Below the pieces are notes generated by a model. That model saw only the letters and a list, made by a program, of their open reading frames with translations. It searched no databases and was not told where the DNA came from. DNA of 64,000 bases. It comes from Methylobacter sp. GTDB taxonomy: Bacteria; Pseudomonadota; Gammaproteobacteria; Methylococcales; Methylomonadaceae. Positions within the stretch are counted from its first letter, which is position 1; every line of letters begins with the position of its first letter. The position numbers and the translations under genes are program-made. Where the stretch lies: the NCBI GenBank assembly GCA_026399025.1, contig JAPLRU010000106.1, positions 1 through 64,000 on the forward strand. The letters are read 5' to 3'. This document shows positions 26,949 to 35,341 of the stretch, piece after piece.

Positions 26949-29900
26949 ATGACCAAACAAGTTACTATCGACGGCGGCGAAGCGGCTGCCTATGTTGCGT
27001 ACAGAACTAACGAAGTCTGCGCGGTTTACCCTATCACGCCTTCGTCCTCCATGGCCGAGTTTTGCGACCAATGGACCACTGAACATAAAACCAATTTGTG
27101 GGGCGGCGTTCCCACTATCGCCGAGATGCAAAGCGAGGCCGGAGCCGCCGGCGCCTTACACGGCGCCTTGCAAACCGGCGCATTAGCGACAACCTTTACC
27201 GCGTCGCAGGGTTTGTTATTAATGATCCCGAATATGTACAAGATTGCCGGTGAGTTGACCTCGACCGTCATTCATGTCGCGGCGCGTTCTTTGGCGACGC
27301 AAGGCTTGTCCATTTTCGGCGATCATCAGGATGTGATGAGCGTGCGCATGACCGGTTTTGCGCTGCTGGCTTCATGCAATGTGCAGGAAGCCCACGATAT
27401 GGCCTTGGTGGCTCAGGCCGTTACCTTAAGAGCGCGGGTTCCGTTTTTGCATTTTTTCGACGGTTTCAGGACCTCGCACGAAATCAATAAAATCACCTTG
27501 CTGGAAGACGAGCAAATCCGGGCTATGATCGACGATGTCATGGTGTTTGCGCATCGGGAGCGGGCGCTAAACCCGGATAAGCCGATGATGCGAGGCACGG
27601 CGCAAAACCCGGATACTTATTTTCAGTCTCGCGAAAGCTCGAATATCTATTATGAACGTCTTGTTGACCTGTTCGACCAAGTATTAAAGCAATTTGAACA
27701 GGTCACCGGCCGCAGCTATAAAGCGTTTGAATACTTCGGCCCCGAAACAGCGGAGCGCGTTATTATCCTAATGGGTTCCGGCGCTGAAACAGCCATCACC
27801 ACCGCAGCAAAACTCAATGAACAAGGCGAGAATGTCGGCGTACTGAAAGTGCGTCTGTATCGACCCTTTTGCGCTAAGAATTTTCTGGCGGCGCTACCGG
27901 AATCGGTGCGCCATATTGCGGTATTGGATAGAACCAAAGAGCCGGGCGGTAGCGGCGAACCGCTGTACAAAGATGTTATCACTGAGCTGAGCCAAGCCTT
28001 TGCCCGTGGTCAGCGCCTTACCATGCCGCGCATAATCGGCGGCCGTTACGGCCTGTCCAGCAAAGAATTTACGCCCTCGATGGTGGCGAGAGTTTATCGG
28101 GAACTGCAAGCCGAACAGCCGAAAAACGGTTTTACCATCGGCATCACCGACGATGTAACTTTTACCAGTCTTGCGGTCACCGAGCACCTGGATATAGAGC
28201 CGGACAACGTAGTCCGGGCATTGTTTTACGGTCTGGGTTCCGACGGCACCGTCGGCGCCAACAAAAACAGCATCAAAATCATCGGCGACGAACCCCAGTA
28301 TTTTGCGCAGGGCTATTTTGTTTACGATTCGAAAAAAGCCGGGTCGCAAACAGTCTCGCATTTGCGTTTCGGACCGGAGCCGATTAAAGCGCCTTACTTG
28401 ATCGAATCGGCCAACTTTATCGCCTGCCACGATTTTAATTTTATCGAAACCACCGATATGTTGGCGCGGGCCAAACAGGGAGCGACTTTCCTGTTAAACA
28501 GTCCCTTCGATGCTGAGCATGTTTGGCGGCATTTGCCCGCGTCAGTGCAAAAACAGCTGATCGACAAAGACATCCTGTTTTATGTAATCGATGCGGTCAA
28601 AGTCGCCCGGCAAACCGGTATGGGCAGACGTATTAACACCGTCATGCAGACTTGTTTCTTTGCGTTGTCGGGCGTTATGCCGAAAGACGAAGCCATTAAG
28701 AAAATCAAGCAATACGCCGAAAAAACCTACGCCCGCAAAGGCCCTGAAGTCGTACAAAAAAACTTTGAGGCGATAGACCAGTCTTTGGCGCATTTGGAAC
28801 AAGTCATCTTGCCTGCAACAGCCACCGCGCTTGTTGATACCGGTCTCGGAAAATTTGCCAAAGCGCCGCGCTTTGTTCAGGAAGTCACCGCAGAAATGAC
28901 CGCGGGACGGGGCGATTGGATTCCGGTCAGCTTTCTGCCGGTCGACGGCACTTATCCAACCGGCACCACGCAATGGGAAAAACGCAATATTGCCCAGGAC
29001 ATTCCGATCTGGGAAACCGATTTGTGCATTCAATGCGGCAACTGTTCGGCGGTTTGCCCACATGCCGCGATTCGCGCCAAATTCTATGCAAAAGACCTGT
29101 TGGACCATGCGCCGGAAGGGTTTAAAACCGCCAATGTGACCTCGCGCGGATTTCCCGACACCCGTTACACCTTGCAAGTTTTCCCCGAAGATTGCACCGG
29201 CTGCGGGTTGTGCGTAAAAGCGTGTCCTGCCGAGTCGGAAAGCAATGCCGGCATTAAGGCTATTAACATGACGCCCAAGGCTAAGCATCTTGAAGTCGAG
29301 AAAAAGGCCGTGGCGTTTTTTGAAAGCTTGCCTTACAACGACCGTGCCCGTGTCGATTTTTCGAATGTGCGCGGGGTGCAGTTTTTGCAACCGTTGTTCG
29401 AGTTTTCCAGCGCTTGTTCGGGCTGCGGCGAAACGCCTTACTTGAAAATGATCAGCCAGTTATTCGGCGACCGTATCTTGGCTGCGAACGCCACCGGCTG
29501 TTCGTCCATTTACGGCGGCAACCTGCCCACCACGCCTTGGTCGCAAAACGCCGAAGGCAAGGGCCCGGCTTGGTCCAATTCATTATTCGAAGATAACGCG
29601 GAATTCGGCTACGGCTACCGCTTGACGACCGATCAACATGTTTCGATGGCGCATCGGCTGATAACCGAGTTAAGGGATGAATTGGATACAACGCTGGTTG
29701 ACGACATACTCGCCGCGCCGCAAAGCAAAGAAAGCGACATTCGTAAACAGCGCGCCAGGGTTGCGCAATTACGCGAGCAATTGGAAAAGCTGGGCAATCA
29801 TAAAGCCGCGGAATTATTGTCGATAGTCGATCATTTTGTGCGCCGCAGCATCTGGCTGATCGGCGGCGACGGCTGGGCTTATGACATTGGTTACGGAGGT

Positions 29901-30530
29901 ATCGACCAAGTGCTGGCAACCGGCTCGGACGTCAACATATTGGTTATGGACACTGAAGTTTATTCCAATACCGGCGGTCAGGCTTCCAAATCGACGCCGA
30001 TTGGCGCGGTTGCTAAGTTCGCCTCAAACGGTAAAGTCACGCCGAAAAAAGATTTGGCGCTGCAAGCCATCGCTTACGGTAATGTTTATGTCGCCCGGAT
30101 TGCGTTGGGCGCGAGTCCGCAGCAGGCGCTGCAAGCCTTCCGCGAAGCCGAAGCCTACAACGGTCCGTCCTTGATTATTGCTTACAGCCCTTGCATTGCT
30201 CACGGCATAAACCTGGAAAACGGCTTGGAACAACAGGACATGGCGGTGAAATCAGGCTATTGGCCGTTGTACCGCTACAATCCGACTTTGCGCGGCGAAG
30301 GCAAAAATCCATTTGTTTTGGATTCGTTGCGTCCGTCTATTCCGTTGAAAGAATATGCCTATCATGAAACCCGTTACAGCAGTTTAAGACGGACTAACCT
30401 GGAGCAAGCCGACCGGTTGATGGATTTTGCGCAAAAAGTCGTCGATCAAAAATGGGCGCTTTATGAAGAAATGGCGACCCGCGATGAGCATGAATTTATG
30501 CCGGATACGCGGATAGCCAGGAAGATATAG
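26949..30530 (+). CDS. nifJ: Pyruvate:ferredoxin (flavodoxin) oxidoreductase
   Basis: A single-chain 1193-residue PFOR that oxidises pyruvate with CoA to acetyl-CoA and CO2 and reduces ferredoxin or flavodoxin. The N-terminal pyrimidine domain starts with DGGEAAAYVAYRTNEVCAVYPITPSS; the gamma-type domain is mid-chain. Two 4Fe-4S motifs lie near residues 693-760 (CIQCGNCSAVCPHAA, CTGCGLCVKACPAES). The thiamine diphosphate domain holds SGCGETPYLKM (about 823), GGDGWAYDIGYGG (about 975) and DTEVYSNTGGQ. It is complete. It may feed low-potential electrons to nitrogen fixation or to fermentation; no nif gene is in the window. The ATG follows CCAGGAATTCACC. Confidence 0.97.
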   Translation: MTKQVTIDGGEAAAYVAYRTNEVCAVYPITPSSSMAEFCDQWTTEHKTNLWGGVPTIAEMQSEAGAAGALHGALQTGALATTFTASQGLLLMIPNMYKIAGELTSTVIHVAARSLATQGLSIFGDHQDVMSVRMTGFALLASCNVQEAHDMALVAQAVTLRARVPFLHFFDGFRTSHEINKITLLEDEQIRAMIDDVMVFAHRERALNPDKPMMRGTAQNPDTYFQSRESSNIYYERLVDLFDQVLKQFEQVTGRSYKAFEYFGPETAERVIILMGSGAETAITTAAKLNEQGENVGVLKVRLYRPFCAKNFLAALPESVRHIAVLDRTKEPGGSGEPLYKDVITELSQAFARGQRLTMPRIIGGRYGLSSKEFTPSMVARVYRELQAEQPKNGFTIGITDDVTFTSLAVTEHLDIEPDNVVRALFYGLGSDGTVGANKNSIKIIGDEPQYFAQGYFVYDSKKAGSQTVSHLRFGPEPIKAPYLIESANFIACHDFNFIETTDMLARAKQGATFLLNSPFDAEHVWRHLPASVQKQLIDKDILFYVIDAVKVARQTGMGRRINTVMQTCFFALSGVMPKDEAIKKIKQYAEKTYARKGPEVVQKNFEAIDQSLAHLEQVILPATATALVDTGLGKFAKAPRFVQEVTAEMTAGRGDWIPVSFLPVDGTYPTGTTQWEKRNIAQDIPIWETDLCIQCGNCSAVCPHAAIRAKFYAKDLLDHAPEGFKTANVTSRGFPDTRYTLQVFPEDCTGCGLCVKACPAESESNAGIKAINMTPKAKHLEVEKKAVAFFESLPYNDRARVDFSNVRGVQFLQPLFEFSSACSGCGETPYLKMISQLFGDRILAANATGCSSIYGGNLPTTPWSQNAEGKGPAWSNSLFEDNAEFGYGYRLTTDQHVSMAHRLITELRDELDTTLVDDILAAPQSKESDIRKQRARVAQLREQLEKLGNHKAAELLSIVDHFVRRSIWLIGGDGWAYDIGYGGIDQVLATGSDVNILVMDTEVYSNTGGQASKSTPIGAVAKFASNGKVTPKKDLALQAIAYGNVYVARIALGASPQQALQAFREAEAYNGPSLIIAYSPCIAHGINLENGLEQQDMAVKSGYWPLYRYNPTLRGEGKNPFVLDSLRPSIPLKEYAYHETRYSSLRRTNLEQADRLMDFAQKVVDQKWALYEEMATRDEHEFMPDTRIARKI

Positions 30531-30651
30531 AGTCCGCAGTATGCATGATCTACGGCAGGAGCTAAACACCGTAGTTAACCATACTAATTGATTGGATCTC
30601 ATTTTCGCATAAAATAATACATTCAGAATTAACTCTAATCAGGAGGTTAAG

Positions 30652-30840
30652 GTGAAGCTAATAAGTGAATCATTGCTGGAAATTACCATCGATTTCTTAA
30701 AAGAGGTTAGGGAAAATAGCGGAGCTTGTCTTGTCGGTTTGATTGACGATCTTGAAAATGTAATGCAAACACCCAGCGCAGTCGGCGACGATAAGCCGGA
30801 AGAAATCAGGAGACGCAGATTAAGTGATAGCGTGGATTGA
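30652..30840 (+). CDS. Small protein of unknown function (62 residues)
   Basis: A short ORF with a GTG start at 30652 directly behind a perfect AGGAGG (30641-30646), which makes translation likely. The sequence is mostly helical and acidic (SLLEITIDFLKEVRENSGACLVGLIDDLENVM), with a basic RRRR patch near the C-terminus. It follows nifJ on the same strand after 121 bases. I do not recognise it. Confidence 0.6.
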   Translation: MKLISESLLEITIDFLKEVRENSGACLVGLIDDLENVMQTPSAVGDDKPEEIRRRRLSDSVD

Positions 30841-30931
30841 GCGCGAGGTAGTATTTAATAGAGGGGCCGTTGCCGTTTTATCATGCTATCTTGAAATTAA
30901 AGGTTAGGTCTTCATTTTTCAAATAATTTGA

Positions 30932-31252
30932 GGAAAACCAATACGAGTTTACGATGCTGCCTCGACAACTACTTACGGAGTCGTATCCGATGAAGTTAAA
31001 GGGCACTCTACTGGCAATGAATATGACAAGCCCATACTTCGCCAAACCCTTGAGGGTATTTATCTCGTTGAAAATATTTTCGCTAGGCTCAACCACTTCA
31101 GAGCTATTGCTACGCGTTATGACAAATTGAAGCGAAATTTTGAAGAGGCTCGAAAAACCATTATTGAGCGAATAGCAGAACGGTTTAAGCTGTTTATTGA
31201 GACGTATGGGCGGGATTGTTTGATAAGTTGCAACCTATCTGGTGTGGTGTAG
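30932..31252 (+). pseudogene. Chimeric remnant ending in an IS5-family transposase C-terminus
   Basis: An open frame of 106 codons without any start codon. Its middle reads VENIFARLNHFRAIATRYD then KLKRNF, the C-terminal signature of IS5/IS427-type transposases. The preceding 37 residues (VYDAASTTTYGVVSDEVKGH and on) and the following 35 (ARKTIIERIAERFKLF) do not look like that transposase. It is thus a scar of fused fragments. The rest of the 30841-31413 stretch has no gene. Confidence 0.6.
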
Positions 31253-31284
31253 ATTCAAGAGCTAATATGATGGCAAAGATTAAG

Positions 31285-31342
31285 GCCGGGTAACACCGGC
31301 TTTTTTGTGCCTGAATTGTTGGCAAGTGTTGCGGGTGTTTTT
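31285..31342 (+). repeat. 58-nt tRNA-downstream repeat, copy A
   Basis: The segment starts with the hairpin GCCGGGTAACACCGGC and a T-run, then GTGCCTGAATTGTTGGCAAG and GTGTTGCGGGTGTTTTT. It is identical over all 58 bases to the reverse complement of 59664-59721, and similar to 38763-38820. It lies about 70 bases beyond the 3' end of the tRNA fragment at 31414-31462. The hairpin plus T-run could also terminate transcription. Confidence 0.9.
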
Positions 31343-31413
31343 TTGAAAGTGCGCCACGGACAATTTCAGGCATAAAAAAAGACCTTCGAATTATCGTAAG
31401 GCCTTAATTTGTA

Positions 31414-31462
31414 TGGTGGCGATAGGTGGACTTGAACCACCGACCCCGGGGTTATGAATCCC
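31414..31462 (-). tRNA. 3' half of a tRNA with CAT anticodon (attachment-site remnant)
   Basis: On the minus strand the sequence runs from an anticodon loop TTCATAA through a 3' anticodon stem, variable loop, T-arm (GGTTCAAGTCC) and acceptor strand TATCGCC to ACCA. The 5' half (acceptor 5' strand, D-arm) is absent; unrelated AT-rich DNA leading to the integrase replaces it. This is the usual scar of an integrase that crosses over at the tRNA anticodon loop. tRNA-Met is likely; tRNA-Ile2 (also CAT) cannot be excluded. Confidence 0.85.
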
Positions 31463-31574
31463 AAAAACTCTAAAAACTACAACACGCCATAACAAACAAT
31501 AATAATTAATTCAATACTTTAACTGTTTTTCGTTGTTGTCTATTATTGTCATTTACTACTCTTTTTTATAGTCA

Positions 31575-31596
31575 ATTGGGACAAAATTGGGACAAA
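31575..31596 (+). repeat. 11-bp tandem direct repeat, likely integrase arm sites (locus A)
   Basis: ATTGGGACAAA occurs twice in direct succession (31575-31585, 31586-31596), between the tRNA fragment and the integrase gene. Short direct repeats in this position are usual arm-type binding sites of tyrosine integrases. Confidence 0.7.
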
Positions 31597-31745
31597 GTAT
31601 TATACTGAAACCCTAGAAACAAAGCGGCCTCGCAGGTGCTACCAACACCAAGCAAGGCCTTACCGATTCACTTAACAGACAGGGTTAAGCAAATGGCTAA
31701 AGCATCATACCAAAGCCCCTTGCTATCCCATAGAGGAAAGCAATC

Positions 31746-32807
31746 ATGGCCCGTATTAAAACCCGCACAGCCGCAGACGGAACAATGCGCTATACCGCAG
31801 AAGTCCGGCTAAAAGGTTATCCCGCGCAAACCGCAACTTTCAAACGCAAGACTGACGCTAACAGGTGGATTCAAGACACTGAGAGCGCAATAAGGGAAGG
31901 TCGACACTTTAAAACCGTTGAAGCTAAAAAGCACACCGTGGCCGAAATGATAGACCGCTATTTATCCGGCGCAAACCTTAACAAAGTCCAAGATGACCAT
32001 ACAGGCCTACACCTGAGACGTTGGAAAGACGAAATCGGTTATATGTTGCTGGCCGATGTAACAGCCGACACGCTGACGCTGGTTAAGGAAAAGCTCTTGA
32101 GTGAGGAGTTTAGAGGTAAGCCGCGCAGCTCTACCACTGTATTGAGATACATGGCTTCATTGAGTGCGGTTTTTACTACAGCGGTTCGGGATTGGGCATG
32201 GCTGGAAGATTCACCGATGAAGAATATCAAAAAACCCAAGGCAGCGCGTGGGCGTGTTCGGTTCTTAGATGATGAGGAACGGGAGCGCCTGCTAATCGCG
32301 TGCAAAGAATCCAGAAACAAATTGCTTTATACGTGCGTGATTCTGGCAATGTCCACCGGCATGAGACAGGCCGAATTATTCAACCTTAGATGGTCTGACG
32401 TTGATTTAAAGGACGGCTTTTTAATCCTGCATGAAACCAAGAATGGAGACCGGCGGCGCGTTCCTTTAGCGGGGCATTGCTTGGATTTATTGCGTGAACA
32501 TGCAAGGGTTCGGCGATTAGACACGCCGTTATTGTTCCCTGGCATTAAAAACCCACTGAACCCGATTGATTTACAGCAGCCGTGGGAGACAGCAAGGAAA
32601 CACGCCGGGATAACTGATTTTACATGGCATGACCTACGGCACTGCACTGCCTCATATTTAGCCATGAATGGCGCGAGTATGGCCGATATAGCGGCGGTAC
32701 TGGGACATAAAACGCTACAGATGGTTAAACGCTACGCCCACCTTTCAGACGGTCATGTTAGCAACGTGGTTGCCAGTATGAACGCCAAGATTTTCGGGGG
32801 CGTGTGA
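31746..32807 (+). CDS. Tyrosine recombinase (site-specific integrase)
   Basis: A 353-residue phage-type integrase. An N-terminal AP2-like arm-binding part (about 1-55) and SAM-like core-binding domain (about 65-160) precede the catalytic domain, with Arg in STGMRQAELFNLRW (about 206), Lys in ETKNGDRRRVPL, HDLRH (about 294-298), GHK and the nucleophile Tyr in VKRYAHLS (about 330). It integrates the element at a tRNA gene, consistent with the tRNA fragment 280 bases upstream. The start at 31746 is set by AGAGGAAAG just upstream. The next gene overlaps its stop (TGATG), so the two are co-translated. Confidence 0.95.
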   Translation: MARIKTRTAADGTMRYTAEVRLKGYPAQTATFKRKTDANRWIQDTESAIREGRHFKTVEAKKHTVAEMIDRYLSGANLNKVQDDHTGLHLRRWKDEIGYMLLADVTADTLTLVKEKLLSEEFRGKPRSSTTVLRYMASLSAVFTTAVRDWAWLEDSPMKNIKKPKAARGRVRFLDDEERERLLIACKESRNKLLYTCVILAMSTGMRQAELFNLRWSDVDLKDGFLILHETKNGDRRRVPLAGHCLDLLREHARVRRLDTPLLFPGIKNPLNPIDLQQPWETARKHAGITDFTWHDLRHCTASYLAMNGASMADIAAVLGHKTLQMVKRYAHLSDGHVSNVVASMNAKIFGGV

Positions 32808-33661
32808 TGGAATTTATTAATCTGGCTGAGGCATTGGAAAATATGGCGTATTGCGTAGAAGTGCTCCCGCACTTTGAAGGCAAAACTACGGACTTAATTG
32901 GCAAAATATCTGAGAAGGCTGCAAATGACTTTTGGGGGGCGCATGATGAAAAAATTGAATGGGCAAGAAAGATTGGTTTCGCAGCGAAGACATTAAACAA
33001 AGCATGGCATGATTCATCTAATACACCGCTTCAATGGATGGAATATGACGAAGCTAAGGGCTTTGCCGTGCGTTCGGATTACGTAAAGCAAGAGGGGATA
33101 GATATGCTTACTCATGCTACTAGATGGGGAAACCGGGAACTAAGTAATTGTGCTACTCATTTTCGAAACGCAATCACTCAGGGAGACGACGCGCTAGCAA
33201 TGCCCGTTTTAAGAGGGGTGGATGATGGGCTAACGATAGACGGGAAAATGCTTCGATTAATGAGAGTCGGCTTTGACCGCTCCGAGTTAGTTTTGCTTCT
33301 CAACAGTAAAGGAATAGAGCATACCTTGACGCCGCAAGCCGAAAGCGTGAGGGATGCTAACGGTGGTAAGCGTGGCAAAAAGGATAAAAAAACCATTGAT
33401 GAACGGGTGTGTCAATTACATGTTCTTTTTTGGAAAGTCAGAAATTATCTGATAACCAAGAATAAATTAAGAACTGAAATGGATATATGGACGGAACTTG
33501 AAAAAAATCACAGAGAACATGATAACGAAGAGATTATAGAAAAAATCGAAGATGGTTATATTGAATGGGTATCACGGTGGGGCAATAAAGACACATTTAA
33601 TAAATCGTCACTATCCGCAACAATAAGCGTGTTAAAAAATAACCCTCCTTTCAAAATTTAA
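32807..33661 (+). CDS. Unknown accessory gene coupled to the integrase
   Basis: A 284-residue soluble protein starting at ATG 32807, sharing one base with the integrase stop. I recognise no domain. The N-terminal half is rich in Trp, Ala and acidic residues (DFWGAHDEKIEWARKIGF). The middle has a DGLTIDGKMLRLMRVGFD segment and then a very basic linker (GGKRGKKDKK). The last 80 residues are charged helix (NREHDNEE-type), richer in AT than the rest. The coupling suggests that it is expressed with the integrase. It could be a cargo gene. Confidence 0.7.
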   Translation: MEFINLAEALENMAYCVEVLPHFEGKTTDLIGKISEKAANDFWGAHDEKIEWARKIGFAAKTLNKAWHDSSNTPLQWMEYDEAKGFAVRSDYVKQEGIDMLTHATRWGNRELSNCATHFRNAITQGDDALAMPVLRGVDDGLTIDGKMLRLMRVGFDRSELVLLLNSKGIEHTLTPQAESVRDANGGKRGKKDKKTIDERVCQLHVLFWKVRNYLITKNKLRTEMDIWTELEKNHREHDNEEIIEKIEDGYIEWVSRWGNKDTFNKSSLSATISVLKNNPPFKI

Positions 33662-33790
33662 GGCTAAGAAATAATTTTAAGCACTTAAATTTAACCTTAA
33701 AAGCGTCAAGTTTAATAAACCCAACACAAGAGCAACCTTGTGGAAAGCCTGCAAAAGCAGGGAGAAAAACTTTCTTTTTGGAATTATTAA

Positions 33791-33994
33791 ATGCCAATTC
33801 ATTCAACAGTAAAGCAGTTCCCCACCAAGTACCCCGCCTACACTACCGGTGGTCTTCGTTCTTTAATCTTCAATGAACACTCGAACGGACTTGCTAAATC
33901 CGGCGCGATTGTCCGTATTGGCCGCAAGGTGCTCATTGATGAAGCCAAGTTTTTCGCCTGGGTTGAGTCTCAGAATAAGGCGGTGGCGAAATGA
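33791..33994 (+). CDS. AlpA-like helix-turn-helix regulator/excisionase
   Basis: A 67-residue protein of the AlpA/MerR-like winged-helix type: TKYPAYTTGGLRSLIFN for the helix-turn-helix and a C-terminal GRKVLIDEAKFFAWVES strand-helix, as in satellite AlpA and phage excisionases. In P4 and PICI elements the AlpA homologue activates excision or the replication genes. It lies at the head of the replication gene run, 130 bases after the unknown gene, with its own AT-rich upstream region. The next gene overlaps it by 4 bases. Confidence 0.8.
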   Translation: MPIHSTVKQFPTKYPAYTTGGLRSLIFNEHSNGLAKSGAIVRIGRKVLIDEAKFFAWVESQNKAVAK

Positions 33995-34398
33995 TTATTT
34001 CAAAAGTGATTTTTGACAATGGTCGCCACATAACATCTGCTGATTATGGCGACAAAAGGCCGTTGCTGGATTCTGTCAACGTGAAATTTCCAAGAGTTAA
34101 CAGTTTACAAGCACGGTCGTTGTGCAGGTGTTTAAAGGGGATGATGCTTACACATCGGGCTTTTGATTCGGCAACGCGGAGTTATCGCCTTGGCGCTTAT
34201 GTTTGGTCTTTGCGACATAAAGGTTGGACATTCATAGACCATGACGAGACCAGCCCGACTCAAGACATTGTGCCACGCAACGCCACTTATACCAGATATG
34301 AACTTTACGCAGAGTTTACCCTCGAGCTTACCGAACGGATTAAGACGTTTTGCAAGGCAGTTGATGAGCTTGAATCGAGGTGGCGTGATGCGGCATAA
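33991..34398 (+). CDS. Unknown small element protein (135 residues)
   Basis: It starts in the ATGA overlap with the alpA-like stop. No domain is recognised. It contains PRVNSLQARSLCRCLKGMM, an Arg/Leu-rich helix, and a C-terminal helix LTERIKTFCKAVDELESRW. Overlap with both neighbours places it in one transcription unit with alpA and the primase gene. Confidence 0.65.
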   Translation: MIISKVIFDNGRHITSADYGDKRPLLDSVNVKFPRVNSLQARSLCRCLKGMMLTHRAFDSATRSYRLGAYVWSLRHKGWTFIDHDETSPTQDIVPRNATYTRYELYAEFTLELTERIKTFCKAVDELESRWRDAA

Positions 34399-34540
34399 CA
34401 TCAAAAAGGTCGCCGGATGCGCCAACATCCAGCAATCTCAATATCAAAAAATACAGCGTCATTTTACTTTAATTGCTTATCACGTAAAGGCTGAATTTAT
34501 CCGGCTAGCGGTCTGGGTATCAATCGTAAGGGGTGCGTAA
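34388..34540 (+). CDS. Small unknown element protein (50 residues)
   Basis: ATG 34388 overlaps the upstream gene by 11 bases, and its stop lies just before the primase start. The product is basic with a Leu/Ile-rich helix (HFTLIAYHVKAEFIRLAVWV). Its tight fit between two genes is the main support; it may be a small regulator, or only a leader for the primase gene. Confidence 0.5.
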   Translation: MRHNIKKVAGCANIQQSQYQKIQRHFTLIAYHVKAEFIRLAVWVSIVRGA

Positions 34541-34543
34541 TTG

Positions 34544-35341
34544 ATGCCTACTTTATACGATGCAATGAGGGCGGCAGGCTTCGAACCGCCCGACAATATT
34601 AACGCCGGTCAAACCGTGAGATTTTCCACCAACGGGAAGTCTAGCGACAAGGCCGGATGGGTTTTTAAATTCGCTGATGGTAAAGGCGCGACGTTTGGCT
34701 GTAATCGCACAGGAGAGCGGCATACGTGGCAAGAAGCACGGGATAAGCCATTCAATGAAGCTGAGCAGGCGAAGTTTAAGCGGGATTGCATAGCGGCGAA
34801 TAAGACGCGGAAGCTGGAAAAAGAAGCCGATTACCAACAAGCGGCGGCCAAAGCGCTGACAGAATGGGAAGCATCGGCGCTGGCTCCTGAATCACACTCA
34901 TACTTAATGCGTAAAGGTATCAGGCCGAACATGGCGCGTGTTGATTCACACGGAAACTTATTAATTCCGGTCTATGGTCTGGCCGGTCAGCTTCAATCTT
35001 TACAACGCATTGCCCCAAACGGTCAAAAGCGATTTATTAAGGATGGAAAGATGCGCGGCGGCCATGTTTGGATTGGCAATCCTGAGAACGGCGCTACATT
35101 GCTGTTATGTGAGGGATTCGCCACGGCTGACAGTCTAAACCGGGCAACAGATAGCGCGGTTTGTGTGTGTTTTTCGGCGGGTAATTTAAAGTGTATTGCT
35201 GAAACGATGCGGAAGCGATACCCCAAAGCGACTTTTTATTATTGCGGGCGACGACGACACCGAGACCGAAGGCAACCCCGGACGCGCCAAGGCAACGGAG
35301 ACGGCGCAAGCAGTAGCAGGCACGGCAATTTTTCCGGCTGA
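34544..35341 (+). CDS. P4-type primase, N-terminal part (zinc-binding and Toprim), frameshifted
   Basis: This is the N-terminal part of a satellite replication protein. It starts at ATG 34544 behind AAGGGG. The first 100 residues resemble the N-terminal domain of virulence-associated/P4 primases (GWVFKFADGKGATFGCNRTGE). Residues about 130-230 form a Toprim-like domain (LLLCEGFATADSLNRAT). At about 35235-35240 the reading frame is lost in a run of five T; after KATF the normal continuation IIAGDDD is found one frame over. The last 30 residues of this ORF (Arg-rich) are out-of-frame and not real protein. See 35196-36866. Confidence 0.8.
   Translation: MPTLYDAMRAAGFEPPDNINAGQTVRFSTNGKSSDKAGWVFKFADGKGATFGCNRTGERHTWQEARDKPFNEAEQAKFKRDCIAANKTRKLEKEADYQQAAAKALTEWEASALAPESHSYLMRKGIRPNMARVDSHGNLLIPVYGLAGQLQSLQRIAPNGQKRFIKDGKMRGGHVWIGNPENGATLLLCEGFATADSLNRATDSAVCVCFSAGNLKCIAETMRKRYPKATFYYCGRRRHRDRRQPRTRQGNGDGASSSRHGNFSG

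Noticed and set aside
28542-29390. 282-codon minus-strand open frame
   Set aside because: It lies wholly within nifJ on the other strand; composition is that of an antisense shadow and no domain is recognisable.
35230-35245. Programmed ribosomal frameshift in the primase
   Set aside because: The T-run does not give a standard slippery heptamer in the needed frame, and the shift is +1; a plain indel in a homopolymer explains it more simply.
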